From Microbacterium aoyamense (GTDB lineage: Bacteria > Actinomycetota > Actinomycetes > Actinomycetales > Microbacteriaceae): DNA of 64,000 nucleotides. Under the pieces are notes generated by a model, which ran no database searches, was not told the origin of the DNA, and saw only the letters and a program-made list of their open reading frames with translations. Numbering within the stretch: the first letter of the stretch is position 1; every line of letters begins with the position of its first letter. Below, in pieces: positions 7,742 through 16,241 of this stretch. The stretch covers positions 1 through 64,000 of the forward strand of contig NZ_JAKNUT010000002.1 in the NCBI RefSeq assembly GCF_023155855.1, written 5' to 3'. The position numbers were made by a program, and so were the translations under genes.

Positions 7742-8866
7742 ATGGGTAGCATTCACCCCTACACGACCACGGCGGGCAAGCGGATGTACCGCATCAGTTA
7801 TCGAGCGCCCGACCAGTCCCAGCGCACCAAGCGCGGATTCCGAACGAAGCGCGACGCGGAACTGGCACTCGCCCAAGTCGCGATCGCAAAGAGCCGCGGC
7901 GAGTTCATCGATCCGACCGCCGCCGCGGTGACCGTCGACACGATGGGGGAGGAGTGGCTCGAGCAGCGTCGGGGTGTCCTGAAGCCGTCGTCGTTCCGGC
8001 CGCTCGAGTCTGCGTGGCGGAAGCACGTCCAGCCGAAGTGGGGCGCGCGCACGGTGGGCAGCATTCGACACTCCGAGGTGCAATCGTGGGTTTCCGCGAT
8101 GACGGGTGGATCGACCACGGTGAGGCGTGCGCAGGGAGTTCTCGCTGGCATCCTCGACGGCGCAGTCCACGATCGCCGCCTTTCACGCAACGTAGCTCGC
8201 GACATCGCTTTGCCGACCAAGACCCGCAATGCCCGCAGGCACTATCTCGCTCACTCTCAAGTGCAGACCCTCGCCGACCATGCCAGACACCCCGCTCTCG
8301 TCCTCTTCCTCGCCTACACCGGCCTCCGCTGGGGCGAGGCCACAGCGCTGCGCATTCGGCACGTTGACACGCTCAGGCGGCGTGTGAGCGTGGAAGAGAA
8401 CGCAGTGCTCGTGTCCGCTGAAGTTCACGTTGGAACGCCGAAGACGCACCGGTCCAGGTCGGTGCCCTACCCGGAGTTCCTCGCGCTGCCGATAGCGCAG
8501 CTGGCGGAGGGCAAGAGCCGAGATGAGCTGCTGTTCGGCGACGGCGTCGACTACCTGAAGCTGCCGGCGTCGCGCAACGGATGGTTCACGGTCGCGGTGC
8601 GCGCGGCGCAAGACGAGGATCCGACAATACCGAGGGTCACACCCCACGATCTGCGCCACACGGCCGCCAGCCTCGCCGTGCAGGCCGGCGCCCACGTGAA
8701 GGCCGTGCAGCGGATGCTCGGTCACGCATCGGCGGCTATGACGCTCGACGTCTACGCCGACCTGTTTGACGATGACCTCGACGCCGTAGCTACCGCCCTC
8801 GATCAGGCGAAGCGCGCTGCAAGTGTTGTCATTCCGTTGTCACGAGAAAGGGACCGCAAGGCCTGA
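7742..8866 (+). CDS. int: Tyrosine-type site-specific integrase
   Basis: 374 residues. An N-terminal AP2-like arm-binding part (about 1-55) is followed by a SAM-like core-binding domain (about 60-150) and the catalytic domain (about 170-365). Catalytic residues are visible: Arg in AYTGLRWGEA, HxxR in HDLRHTAAS, His in LGHASAAM, and the nucleophile Tyr in TLDVYADLF. It integrates and excises the element by strand exchange through a 3'-phosphotyrosine. The gene ends 25 bases from the 3' end of tRNA-Arg, so that tRNA is the likely attachment site. GTGTGAGGCG upstream gives a moderate ribosome binding site. Confidence 0.93.
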   Translation: MGSIHPYTTTAGKRMYRISYRAPDQSQRTKRGFRTKRDAELALAQVAIAKSRGEFIDPTAAAVTVDTMGEEWLEQRRGVLKPSSFRPLESAWRKHVQPKWGARTVGSIRHSEVQSWVSAMTGGSTTVRRAQGVLAGILDGAVHDRRLSRNVARDIALPTKTRNARRHYLAHSQVQTLADHARHPALVLFLAYTGLRWGEATALRIRHVDTLRRRVSVEENAVLVSAEVHVGTPKTHRSRSVPYPEFLALPIAQLAEGKSRDELLFGDGVDYLKLPASRNGWFTVAVRAAQDEDPTIPRVTPHDLRHTAASLAVQAGAHVKAVQRMLGHASAAMTLDVYADLFDDDLDAVATALDQAKRAASVVIPLSRERDRKA

Positions 8867-8883
8867 ATGGCCCGCGATCCCTT
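8848..8883 (+). terminator. Hairpin at the end of the integrase gene
   Basis: AAGGGACCGC at 8848-8857 pairs with GCGATCCCTT at 8874-8883 (one mismatch), with an inner GGCC/GGCC pair. It overlaps the stop codon and could end the integrase transcript before the opposing tRNA gene. No U-run follows. Confidence 0.35.
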
Positions 8884-8891
8884 GTCCCGAC

Positions 8892-8967
8892 TGGTGCCCC
8901 CGACTGGAATCGAACCAGCGACCTTTGGTACCGGAAACCAACGCTCTATCCACTGAGCTACGGAGGC
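8892..8967 (-). tRNA. tRNA-Arg (anticodon CCG)
   Basis: 76 bases on the minus strand with encoded CCA. The acceptor stem GCCTCCG pairs with CGGGGGC (one G-U). The D stem is GCTC/GAGC. The anticodon stem TTGGT/ACCAA holds the loop TTCCGGT, giving anticodon CCG, which reads CGG. The T arm is GCTGG-TTCGATT-CCAGT. The 3' end faces the integrase gene, making this the probable integration site of the element to the left. Confidence 0.95.
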
Positions 8968-9067
8968 GGACGCTCTAGGTTATCAGCGGTCGGCGGTTCA
9001 TCCCGCCGCTCGCATGTGTCGCGTGGCGATGGTCGGCGGATCCTTCACCGACGCCGAGTGACGACGA

Positions 9068-9463
9068 TCAGTTGATGATCTCAGCGCGTTCGTCGCGCAT
9101 CACGGCGATCCGAGTCCGCCACGCCTGGAGATCCTCTGGCGAGAGTCGGGGCCAGCCCTCGACCTCGCGCACGATCCGGATCGGGTCGGCGCTGCGGTAC
9201 GAACGGGTCGGGTTGCCGGGGAACTTCTTGTCCGTCACGTTCGGATCGTCCTCGAACGCGCCCGTCGGCTCGACCTCGTAGACCCGCGGTTCACCGTCGC
9301 CCGCGGCGAGCTCGGCCGCGAGACCTGCGCCGTTCGCGAGCGCCGTGAAGTAGATGTGGTTCATGACCACCTCGGGGCGGTAGTTCGACCGGAACCCCGC
9401 CGTCAGCAGATCGCCGACCCGCAGATCGGCCTTGGTGCCGTGGAAGAAGGGTCCTGCATCCAT
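9068..9463 (-). CDS. arr: Rifampin ADP-ribosyltransferase (Arr)
   Basis: 131 residues, full length for Arr. The protein transfers ADP-ribose from NAD+ to the C23 hydroxyl of rifamycins, inactivating them. Recognisable blocks are GPFFHGTKADLRVGDLL at the N-terminus, SNYRPEV...NHIYFTALANGAGLAAELA in the middle and AFEDDPNVTDKKFPGNPTRS towards the C-terminus; the His, Tyr and Asp of the known catalytic set fall in these blocks. The gene is single, between tRNA-Arg and the phosphopantetheinyl transferase. Chromosomal arr is common in actinobacteria, so this need not be recently acquired. Confidence 0.93.
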   Translation of the reverse strand: MDAGPFFHGTKADLRVGDLLTAGFRSNYRPEVVMNHIYFTALANGAGLAAELAAGDGEPRVYEVEPTGAFEDDPNVTDKKFPGNPTRSYRSADPIRIVREVEGWPRLSPEDLQAWRTRIAVMRDERAEIIN

Positions 9464-9519
9464 CCCCCGAGGCTAACCCGGTTCGCGCGCCGTTCACCGT
9501 GGCTCGATAAGGTTCCTGG

Positions 9520-10266
9520 GTGGGGGGATCGACGACCTGGGGGCCTGTGACCGTGCTGTGGGCGAGCACACAGCAGGCGACCCGATCGACGGCGCGCCGT
9601 GTCGCGGCACTCGGTGACGCGCAAGTCGACCGGTATCGGGCGCTGGATGGACGGGCGGCCGTGCGTTTCGCGCTGAGTCGCGCACTGCTCGCCGAGGCGA
9701 TCCGCGCGGTCGCGGGTCCCGATGCCGATCTCGCGATCTCGACGACGTGCGAGCGCTGCGGGGCCGAGCACGGTCGCGTCCGGCACGCCGGCGGGCAGGT
9801 CGAGCTCAGCGTCAGCTACGCGGGCGACCTCGTCGTCGTCGCTGCCGCGCCGGCCGTGGCGACCGCGGGCATCGGCGTCGATGTCGAGACGGATGACGCG
9901 GACGAGGCGCGACGTGCGGCCGAACTCGCCCCGCTCTTCGCCCCCGAGGCGGCGCCGTCGCTCGAGAAATGGACCCGGATCGAGGCCGTGCTCAAGGCCG
10001 ACGGCCGCGCCCTGAGGGTCGAGCCCGCGGCCGTGACGTTCTCGGAGCACATCCCCTTGGCGCATGTGCCGGGCGCGGCACTGCCGTTCGAGGTCGCGAC
10101 TCTGCCCGGCCCGGCGGGGTACGTGCTCAGCGCAGCGGTCGCTCCACCCGCGGAAGCGGCTCCGTCAGAGGAGCAGGCGCGTCCGCGAAGGTCGAACTGG
10201 GAAGCGCCGGGAGCCTCCGCTCGTCGAGCCACCCGCGCAGGAGCCCCGCCAGCGGCATCCCGCTGA
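9520..10266 (+). CDS. 4'-phosphopantetheinyl transferase (Sfp/Gsp type)
   Basis: About 248 residues. It shows the Sfp-family signature GIGVDVETDD (Mg2+/CoA binding) at about 125-134 and WTRIEAVLKADGRAL at about 152-166, equivalent to the W(S/T)xKEAxxKAxG motif with Ile in the Lys position. It moves phosphopantetheine from CoA onto carrier-domain Ser residues. The obvious client is the carrier domain of the Pls synthetase encoded in the facing unit. GTG 9520 has AAGG upstream; GTG 9547 would be a shorter start. Its last 140 bases overlap the end of the M1 peptidase gene on the other strand, although the 25 or so C-terminal residues look unstructured. Confidence 0.85.
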   Translation: MGGSTTWGPVTVLWASTQQATRSTARRVAALGDAQVDRYRALDGRAAVRFALSRALLAEAIRAVAGPDADLAISTTCERCGAEHGRVRHAGGQVELSVSYAGDLVVVAAAPAVATAGIGVDVETDDADEARRAAELAPLFAPEAAPSLEKWTRIEAVLKADGRALRVEPAAVTFSEHIPLAHVPGAALPFEVATLPGPAGYVLSAAVAPPAEAAPSEEQARPRRSNWEAPGASARRATRAGAPPAASR

Positions 10267-11485
10267 CCTCCTCCGCCAGCGCGACGAAGTCAGCGGTCGT
10301 CGCCGTCCGCCCGCCGAAGCGCTGCGTCCACGCCCGCAGGAGGGCGAAGAACGGGCCGTCGCCGATCGTCAGTCGCACCGCGTGCAGTGCGAGTGCGCCG
10401 CGCTTGTACACGCGGTCGTCGAACATGTCGTCCGGCCCGGGATCGCCGATGATCAGATCCTTCGTGAGGCCCGAGAGGTTCTGATGGTGCGCGAGCGCCT
10501 TGGCGTGGGCGCTGGGGCCTCCGGATGCTTCGGACCAGATCCATTCGGCGTAGCACGCGAAGCCCTCGTTGAGCCAGATGTCGCGCCACTGCGCGAGGCC
10601 TACGCTGTTGCCGAACCACTGGTGCGCGAGTTCGTGCGCGACGAGTCGCTCGAGTCCCTTGGCGCCGTCGATGTGGTTGGCGCCGAAGATGCCCATGCCC
10701 TGCGCCTCGAGCGGGATCTCGAGGTCGTCGGCGGTCACGACGACCCGGTATTCGGACTGCGCGTACGGGCCGAATGCGTTCTCGAACGTCGCCATCATGG
10801 CGGGGAGGTCGGCGAGGTCGGCATGCACGCGCGCCGCGAGCCGACGCGGGTAGTACAAGCGCCCCGCGACCTCGCCGAGAGGCACCGCCTCTTCCGTGTA
10901 GCGCCCGATCTGGATCGTCACGAGGTACGGAGGAGTGGGCACGTCGTTGGCGAACTCCCACCGCGTCCGGCCGCGCACGGTCGAGCGCGTCACCGCCCCG
11001 GCGCTCACGACGGCGTAGGCCGGATCCGTCGTGATCGTGATGCGGAACGTCGCCTTGTCGGACGGCAGGTCGTTGCAGGGGAACCACGTCGGCGCGCCGG
11101 TGGGCTGGGATGCCACGAGCAGGCCGTCCTCGAGTTCCTCCCACCCGATCGTGCCCCAGCGCGTGCGCCGCGGGCGCGGAGCTCCTGCGTAGGCGACGGT
11201 GATCTCGAAGGCATCGCCCACCGCGAGGGGTTTGGACAGGCTGATCCGCAGCTTGCGGTCACTCTGCCGGTAGGTGGCAGCCGCGTCATCCCGCACCCGC
11301 ACGCGGCTCGCCCGCACGCCGACGAGGTCGAGCGAGACGACCTTCGTCGCCGCCGTCGCCGTGCCGAGGATGACCGCGGTCGCGCTCAGCCGATTGGTCG
11401 AGAGCTTGTAGTCCAGGTCGAGGTCGTAATGATCGACCGAGATCGCCGCATCGCCGCTCTGCGGCACGTAGTCGTCGGCATTCAC
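10127..11485 (-). CDS. M1-family zinc metallopeptidase
   Basis: About 452 residues. The gluzincin site is RLVAHELAHQWFGN (HExxH) followed 18 residues later by Glu in WLNEGFACYAEW, the third zinc ligand. A beta-rich N-terminal domain precedes it. The canonical GxMEN exopeptidase loop is replaced by PLEAQGMGIFG. GTG 11485 is chosen because it overlaps the TGA of the synthetase gene by four bases, implying coupled translation. Known enzymes degrading epsilon-poly-L-lysine in producer strains are zinc aminopeptidases, so trimming or degrading the synthetase product is the attractive role. This is inferred from coupling and family. Confidence 0.85.
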   Translation of the reverse strand: MNADDYVPQSGDAAISVDHYDLDLDYKLSTNRLSATAVILGTATAATKVVSLDLVGVRASRVRVRDDAAATYRQSDRKLRISLSKPLAVGDAFEITVAYAGAPRPRRTRWGTIGWEELEDGLLVASQPTGAPTWFPCNDLPSDKATFRITITTDPAYAVVSAGAVTRSTVRGRTRWEFANDVPTPPYLVTIQIGRYTEEAVPLGEVAGRLYYPRRLAARVHADLADLPAMMATFENAFGPYAQSEYRVVVTADDLEIPLEAQGMGIFGANHIDGAKGLERLVAHELAHQWFGNSVGLAQWRDIWLNEGFACYAEWIWSEASGGPSAHAKALAHHQNLSGLTKDLIIGDPGPDDMFDDRVYKRGALALHAVRLTIGDGPFFALLRAWTQRFGGRTATTADFVALAEEVSGMPLAGLLRGWLDERRLPALPSSTFADAPAPLTEPLPRVERPLR

Positions 11486-14400
11486 GATGCCGCATCCTGA
11501 TAGGCGCGGACCGTCACCGCCCGCCACGGCCCGATCGGATTGCCGCTCCAGCGGCTGCCCTCAGGTACGAGCTCGCCGCGCATGACGAGCGACGCGGGCC
11601 CGACCGTGGCATCCGCGGCGATCGTGGCGGCGGGGAGGATGACGCTGTGCGGGCCGAGAGTCGCGCCCTGCCCGAGGGTCACCGTGTCGATGCTCATCAC
11701 TCGATCATGGAACAGATGCGTCTGGACCACACATCCGCGGTTCACCGTCGCGCCGTCCTCGAGCGTCACGAGGTCGGGTTCAGGCAGCCAGTAGCTGTCT
11801 GTCCAGACGCCGCGCCCGATCTTCGCCCCGAGCGTGCGCAGCCAGAATGCGAGGGCCGGCGTGCCCGCGGCGGCGTTCGCGAACCACGGCGCCGCGACCA
11901 TCTCGGTGAAGGTGTCGGACACCTCGGTGCGCCACACGAAGCTCGACCACAGCGGGTGCTCACCCGGGCGGATCGGCCCGACGATGATCCACTTCGCCGC
12001 CGTCGTGATGGCCGCCGCGATCGCCCCCGCGATGAGCAGGACCGCCCCCGAGAGCAGGATCGCGATCGGCAGACCCGTGACCTCGATGAGCCACGCGAGC
12101 ATCAGCAGCACCGCGAGGCCGATCGCGAACGTGACGACGACGGGGATGACGCGGCCGAGTTCCCACAGTGCACGTGCGAGGCGCAGCGATGCGCGTGGCC
12201 GGTAGGTGCGGTCGAGGTCGGCATCGTTGACGACGCGGCGCAACCGCACGGCGGGCGAGCCGAGCCACGACGACCCGGGCTTCGACTTCGCGGGTGCGAC
12301 GGACAGCACCGCGACGAGCCCGTCGCGCGGCACGCGGTGTCCCGCCGCGGCCATGCCCGAATTGCCGAGGAAGGCGCGCTTGCCGATGCGCGCCTCGGCG
12401 AGCCGCATCCATCCGCCGTTCAGCTCGTAGGTGGCGACCATCGTGTCGTCGGCCAGGAACGCGCCGTCGTCGATCGTGGTCATCGAGGGGATCAGGAGAA
12501 CGGTGGATGCCTCGACATCGCGCCCGACCCTTGCGCCGAGCAGGCGCAGCCAGACGGGGGTCACGAGACTCGAGTAGATCGGGAACAGCACCGTGCGCGC
12601 GGAGTCCAGCAGACGCTCCGTCGTCCACGCCTGCCACGCGACGCGGCCGTGAACGGGGTGGACGCCCTCCCTCATGCCGATCGACAGGAGGCGCACCAGG
12701 ATCAGCACCGCGAGCGCGAAGGCCGCGCCCGAGACGAGCACGGCGGGCACGAGCCACACGAGAAGCGCGGGGATCGCCTCGCCGAGAGTGGCCGCGCCGC
12801 GGACGCCGCCGGCCACGACCAGGACGCCGGCGGCGATCGCGAGGAACGGGAGGAGCCCCAGGACGGCGGATGACGCGGCATACGCCCACAGCCAGCGGCG
12901 CCGCGTCGGCGGGCGCTCGGTGGCGAAGGGCTCGGACTTCCCGCCCACGCGTTCGGCGGGCGACCCCGCCCAGCGCTGGCCGGCCCGCACGCGACCGAAG
13001 ACGGCCGAGCCCGGTGAGATCTCGGCGTCGCGCCCGACCTTCGTGCCCGGCGCGAGCGTGCTGCGCGCGCCGATCGTCGCCCCGGCGCCGATCCGGATGC
13101 CGCCGATCCGCACCGTACCGCCGTCGATCCAGTAGCCGGTGAGGTCGACCTCGGGCTCGATCGCGGCGCCGGAGCCGACCTCGAGCATGCCCGTGACGGG
13201 CGGGAGCGCGTGCATGTCGACGCCGCGGCCGATCTTCGCGCCGAGCGCCCGCGCGTAGAAGACGACCCACGGCGCACCCGCGAGCCCGACCGGATCGACC
13301 TGCTGCGAGACCTGCTCGGCGAGCCAGAGGCGCATGTGCACCGCGCCGCCGCGCGGGTAGTCGCCCGCTCGGACGCCGGCAAGCAGCAGGCGCGCCGCCG
13401 CCGCTGCGATGGCCATGCGGCCGAACGGTGTGGCGAACAGCAGCAGGCTCACGATCAGGACGGCGGGTGGGGCGTCGGGCAGGAACTCGAAGCCCGGCAC
13501 GAGCCGCAGCAGCCAGCTCGCGGTGAGAAGCCACGTGATCCAGCGCAGCCCCGAGAGGATGAAGAGGGGGATGCCGGCGAGGCTCTGCGCCCACTGCGTG
13601 CGCCGTGGTGTGGGGTCGGCGGTCGAGAAGGTGCCCTGAGCGGCGGCGTCCGTGGCGTCGGATTCGACGGCATCCGTCATCTGACGAAGCCGCGGCAGAT
13701 CGTAGACGTCCGCCATCGTGAACTCGGGTGCGCGCGACCGGATGCGCGAGACGAGCTGGGCGGCCGCGAGCGAGCCGCCGCCGAGCGCGAAGAAGTCGGC
13801 GTCGTCGTCCGTCGGCTGAACGCCGAGCACGGCGAACCACTGCTCGGCGAGCCACGCGGCCGTGCCGGACAGCGTCGAGTCCGCGGCATCCGGATCCGTC
13901 AGCGGCCAGGGGAGGGCCGCCTTGTCGACCTTGCCGGACGTGCGCACGGGCAGGTCGTCCATGACGGCGAGGAGCGGGATGAGCGGCGCAGGGAGGGTCT
14001 CGGCGAGCTGCGCGCGCGCCACCTGCCGGTCGAACCCGTCGGCGGGCACGACGTAGCCCACGAGCAGCGAGACACCGGCGTCCGTCTTGCGCACCGCGAC
14101 GGCGGCGGCCGACACCGCGGGCAGATCCTGCAGTGCGGTCTCGATCTCGCCGAGCTCGATCCGACGCCCGCCGACCTTCACCTGATCGTCGGCGCGCCCT
14201 TGGAAGACGAGGCCCTCGGGATCGTTGCGCACGAGGTCACCGGATCGATAGGCGCGATCCCAGCCGAGCGTCGGCATCGGCGCGTACTTCTCGAGGTCTT
14301 TCGCGGGGTCGAGGTACCGCGCCAGTCCGACGCCGCCGATGATGAGCTCGCCGACCTCGCCCGCGGCGACTCGTTCACCGGCGGCATCGACGACCGCGAG

Positions 14401-15405
14401 CGACCACCCGTCGAGCGGCAGGCCGATCCGGATCGGCGGCTCGCCGTCCATCCGCGCGGCACACGCGACGACGGTCGCCTCGGTCGGGCCGTACGTGTTC
14501 CAGACCTCGCGACCCTCGCCGACGAGGCGGGCCGAGAGCTCCGGCGGGAGCGACTCGCCGCCGAAGATCAGCAGGCGGATGTTCTCGATCGCATCCTGCG
14601 GCCACAGGGCAGCCAGCGTCGGCACCGTCGAGACGACGGTGATGCTGTGTCCGACGAGCCATGGGCCGAGGTCCTCGCCCGAGCGCACGAGCGCACGCGG
14701 AGCCGGCACGAGGCACGCGCCGTGGCGCCACGCCAGCCACATCTCCTCGCACGACGCGTCGAACGCGACCGAGAGCCCCGCGAGCACGCGGTCTCCGGGA
14801 CCGAGCGGGGCATCCTGCAGGAACAGCCGCGCCTCGGCGTCGGCGAACGCGGCAGCCGAGCGGTGCGACACGGCGACACCCTTGGGGACGCCGGTCGAAC
14901 CCGAGGTGAAGATGACCCACGCGTCGTCGTCCACCGTGGGCGGCGGCACGGTCACGATGGCGCTCGAGCTCGGGTGCGGCGCGGTCCCGTCGAAGAGGGC
15001 GAGGTCGTCGGCGATGGATGCCTCGGCCGGCATGTATCGTCCGCCGGCGCCGATGACGCCCCGCACGGACGCTTCGCCGAACACGAGATCGGCGCGCTCC
15101 TGCGGGTCGTCCGCGTCGACGGGCACGTAGGCCGCACCCGCCGCGATCGTGCCGAGGATCGCGATGTAGAGCTCGCGGCTGCCCGACGGCATCCGGATTC
15201 CGACACGGTCGCCGCGCCGCACGCCGTGCTCATGGAGGCGCGCGGCGGTCTTCCACACGCGCGCCAGCAGCTCGGCGTAGCTCAGCGCACCGTCGTGATC
15301 CTCGAGAGCGGATGCTGCGGGATGCCGGGCGGCGGACTCGCGCAGGATGTCGATGAGGGTCCGCGGTGGCGGTGCGGCCGCGCTGCGGTCGAGGTCGTTC
15401 TGCAC
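11482..15405 (-). CDS. Pls-type membrane non-ribosomal peptide synthetase (poly-amino acid synthetase)
   Basis: 1,307 residues, close to the length of epsilon-poly-L-lysine synthetase. Order: adenylation domain (about 15-505; FTSGSTGVPKG, NTYGPTEA, YRSGDLV, terminal SGKVDK), carrier domain (about 515-590; phosphopantetheine Ser in FFALGGGSLAAAQL), then six or so membrane helices alternating with three soluble tandem domains containing hexapeptide-like repeats (for example IGGIRIGAGATIGARS). The latter resemble the acetyltransferase-like condensing domains of Pls enzymes. It activates an amino acid and joins monomers iteratively at the membrane without a thioesterase. Aligning the pocket to PheA gives D-A-E-S-I-G-T-V-V-K, suggesting a basic substrate. 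Confidence 0.9.
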   Translation of the reverse strand: MQNDLDRSAAAPPPRTLIDILRESAARHPAASALEDHDGALSYAELLARVWKTAARLHEHGVRRGDRVGIRMPSGSRELYIAILGTIAAGAAYVPVDADDPQERADLVFGEASVRGVIGAGGRYMPAEASIADDLALFDGTAPHPSSSAIVTVPPPTVDDDAWVIFTSGSTGVPKGVAVSHRSAAAFADAEARLFLQDAPLGPGDRVLAGLSVAFDASCEEMWLAWRHGACLVPAPRALVRSGEDLGPWLVGHSITVVSTVPTLAALWPQDAIENIRLLIFGGESLPPELSARLVGEGREVWNTYGPTEATVVACAARMDGEPPIRIGLPLDGWSLAVVDAAGERVAAGEVGELIIGGVGLARYLDPAKDLEKYAPMPTLGWDRAYRSGDLVRNDPEGLVFQGRADDQVKVGGRRIELGEIETALQDLPAVSAAAVAVRKTDAGVSLLVGYVVPADGFDRQVARAQLAETLPAPLIPLLAVMDDLPVRTSGKVDKAALPWPLTDPDAADSTLSGTAAWLAEQWFAVLGVQPTDDDADFFALGGGSLAAAQLVSRIRSRAPEFTMADVYDLPRLRQMTDAVESDATDAAAQGTFSTADPTPRRTQWAQSLAGIPLFILSGLRWITWLLTASWLLRLVPGFEFLPDAPPAVLIVSLLLFATPFGRMAIAAAAARLLLAGVRAGDYPRGGAVHMRLWLAEQVSQQVDPVGLAGAPWVVFYARALGAKIGRGVDMHALPPVTGMLEVGSGAAIEPEVDLTGYWIDGGTVRIGGIRIGAGATIGARSTLAPGTKVGRDAEISPGSAVFGRVRAGQRWAGSPAERVGGKSEPFATERPPTRRRWLWAYAASSAVLGLLPFLAIAAGVLVVAGGVRGAATLGEAIPALLVWLVPAVLVSGAAFALAVLILVRLLSIGMREGVHPVHGRVAWQAWTTERLLDSARTVLFPIYSSLVTPVWLRLLGARVGRDVEASTVLLIPSMTTIDDGAFLADDTMVATYELNGGWMRLAEARIGKRAFLGNSGMAAAGHRVPRDGLVAVLSVAPAKSKPGSSWLGSPAVRLRRVVNDADLDRTYRPRASLRLARALWELGRVIPVVVTFAIGLAVLLMLAWLIEVTGLPIAILLSGAVLLIAGAIAAAITTAAKWIIVGPIRPGEHPLWSSFVWRTEVSDTFTEMVAAPWFANAAAGTPALAFWLRTLGAKIGRGVWTDSYWLPEPDLVTLEDGATVNRGCVVQTHLFHDRVMSIDTVTLGQGATLGPHSVILPAATIAADATVGPASLVMRGELVPEGSRWSGNPIGPWRAVTVRAYQDAAS

Positions 15406-15415
15406 GGGTCGGATG

Positions 15416-16075
15416 TCAGGAGCCGAGCAGCGCGATCAGCTGCGCCTTGTTCAGGCGCGAGTAGCCGGCGTGCCCCGCGTCGCGTGCGCGGGAGCGCAGC
15501 TGGACGACGGTGAGGGCGTCGAGGGCGGTATCGGGTGCCGGCTTCGCAGGTGCCCGCCGTACGGCGGGCTTGGCAGAGGCGGCTTTCGTCGGCGCGGTCG
15601 CCGCCGCGGGGATCGCGGCCTTCGCCGGCGTGCGGCGGGCAGCGGGCTTCACTGCCGGCTTGGCGGCGGGCTGCTCGGCGCTTGCGGGAGCCTCCGCCGC
15701 CTTATCCGCCTTGGACGCCTTATCCGCATGGCGCTCGCGCTTCGCGGTCTCCCGCGCTGCCTTCTCGGCGACCTTCTTCGCAGCGGCGATCGCTTCGCGC
15801 ACGGCCTTCTCGTCGGCCTTCGCGACGATCTTCTCGGCCGCCTTCTGCAGACGCTTCGTCGCGGCGACAGCGTCCTTCTCGACCTTGCGAGGCTTGCGGG
15901 CGATCTTCTTCGACGAGACGTCCGCCGCATCCTTGGCGTCCTCGAGCAGCGGACGCAGCTTCTTGGCGTCCTTCTTCGGCACCGTCTTCAGGAGCTTCTT
16001 GGCGTCCTTCGCCGCGCCGGCCGCGGCATCCACCGCCGATGTCGCGGACTTCTGCGCTTTCGTCTTCTTCGCCAT
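15416..16075 (-). CDS. Histone H1-like Lys/Ala-rich protein with C-terminal Rho_N/SAP-like motif
   Basis: 219 residues from ATG 16075 (MAKKTKAQ). The first 180 residues are rich in Lys, Ala and Pro with heptad-like KKxxxA patterns and PAxKPA repeats, as in bacterial histone-H1-like nucleoid proteins. The last 35 residues (LDALTVVQLRSRARDAG, then YSRLNKAQLIALLGS) form the two-helix SAP/Rho N-terminal fold that binds nucleic acid. A role in DNA or RNA binding is therefore likely. The gene ends 11 bases before the Pls start but on the same strand, so read-through into pls is possible. It is divergent from the small three-helix protein. Confidence 0.75.
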   Translation of the reverse strand: MAKKTKAQKSATSAVDAAAGAAKDAKKLLKTVPKKDAKKLRPLLEDAKDAADVSSKKIARKPRKVEKDAVAATKRLQKAAEKIVAKADEKAVREAIAAAKKVAEKAARETAKRERHADKASKADKAAEAPASAEQPAAKPAVKPAARRTPAKAAIPAAATAPTKAASAKPAVRRAPAKPAPDTALDALTVVQLRSRARDAGHAGYSRLNKAQLIALLGS

Positions 16076-16241
16076 CGTGAAACCTCGTATCTCGTGCGTC
16101 GTGCGGGAATGCAGGGCGCGCCGCATAGGGTACTCGCCCCAGAAGAACGGTCGGCAAACTGCGCGACCGCAGACGCGGCCGCGCTCCACGGATAGAGTGC
16201 CTCCAGACGCAGCAAGCGACCCCGCTGCAGGAAGAGCGATC

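Noticed and set aside
1..8890. Second copy of the tRNA-Arg 3' end (other attachment site)
   Set aside because: None was seen by eye in this stretch; the partner site is probably outside the window.
13210..15513. 767-residue open frame on the plus strand
   Set aside because: It is antisense to the Pls synthetase, is Arg/Glu-rich with no domain, and arises from the high G+C content.
15510..16241. In-frame extension upstream of the three-helix protein
   Set aside because: It is antisense to the H1-like gene; only the last 68 residues have a ribosome binding site and a plausible fold.
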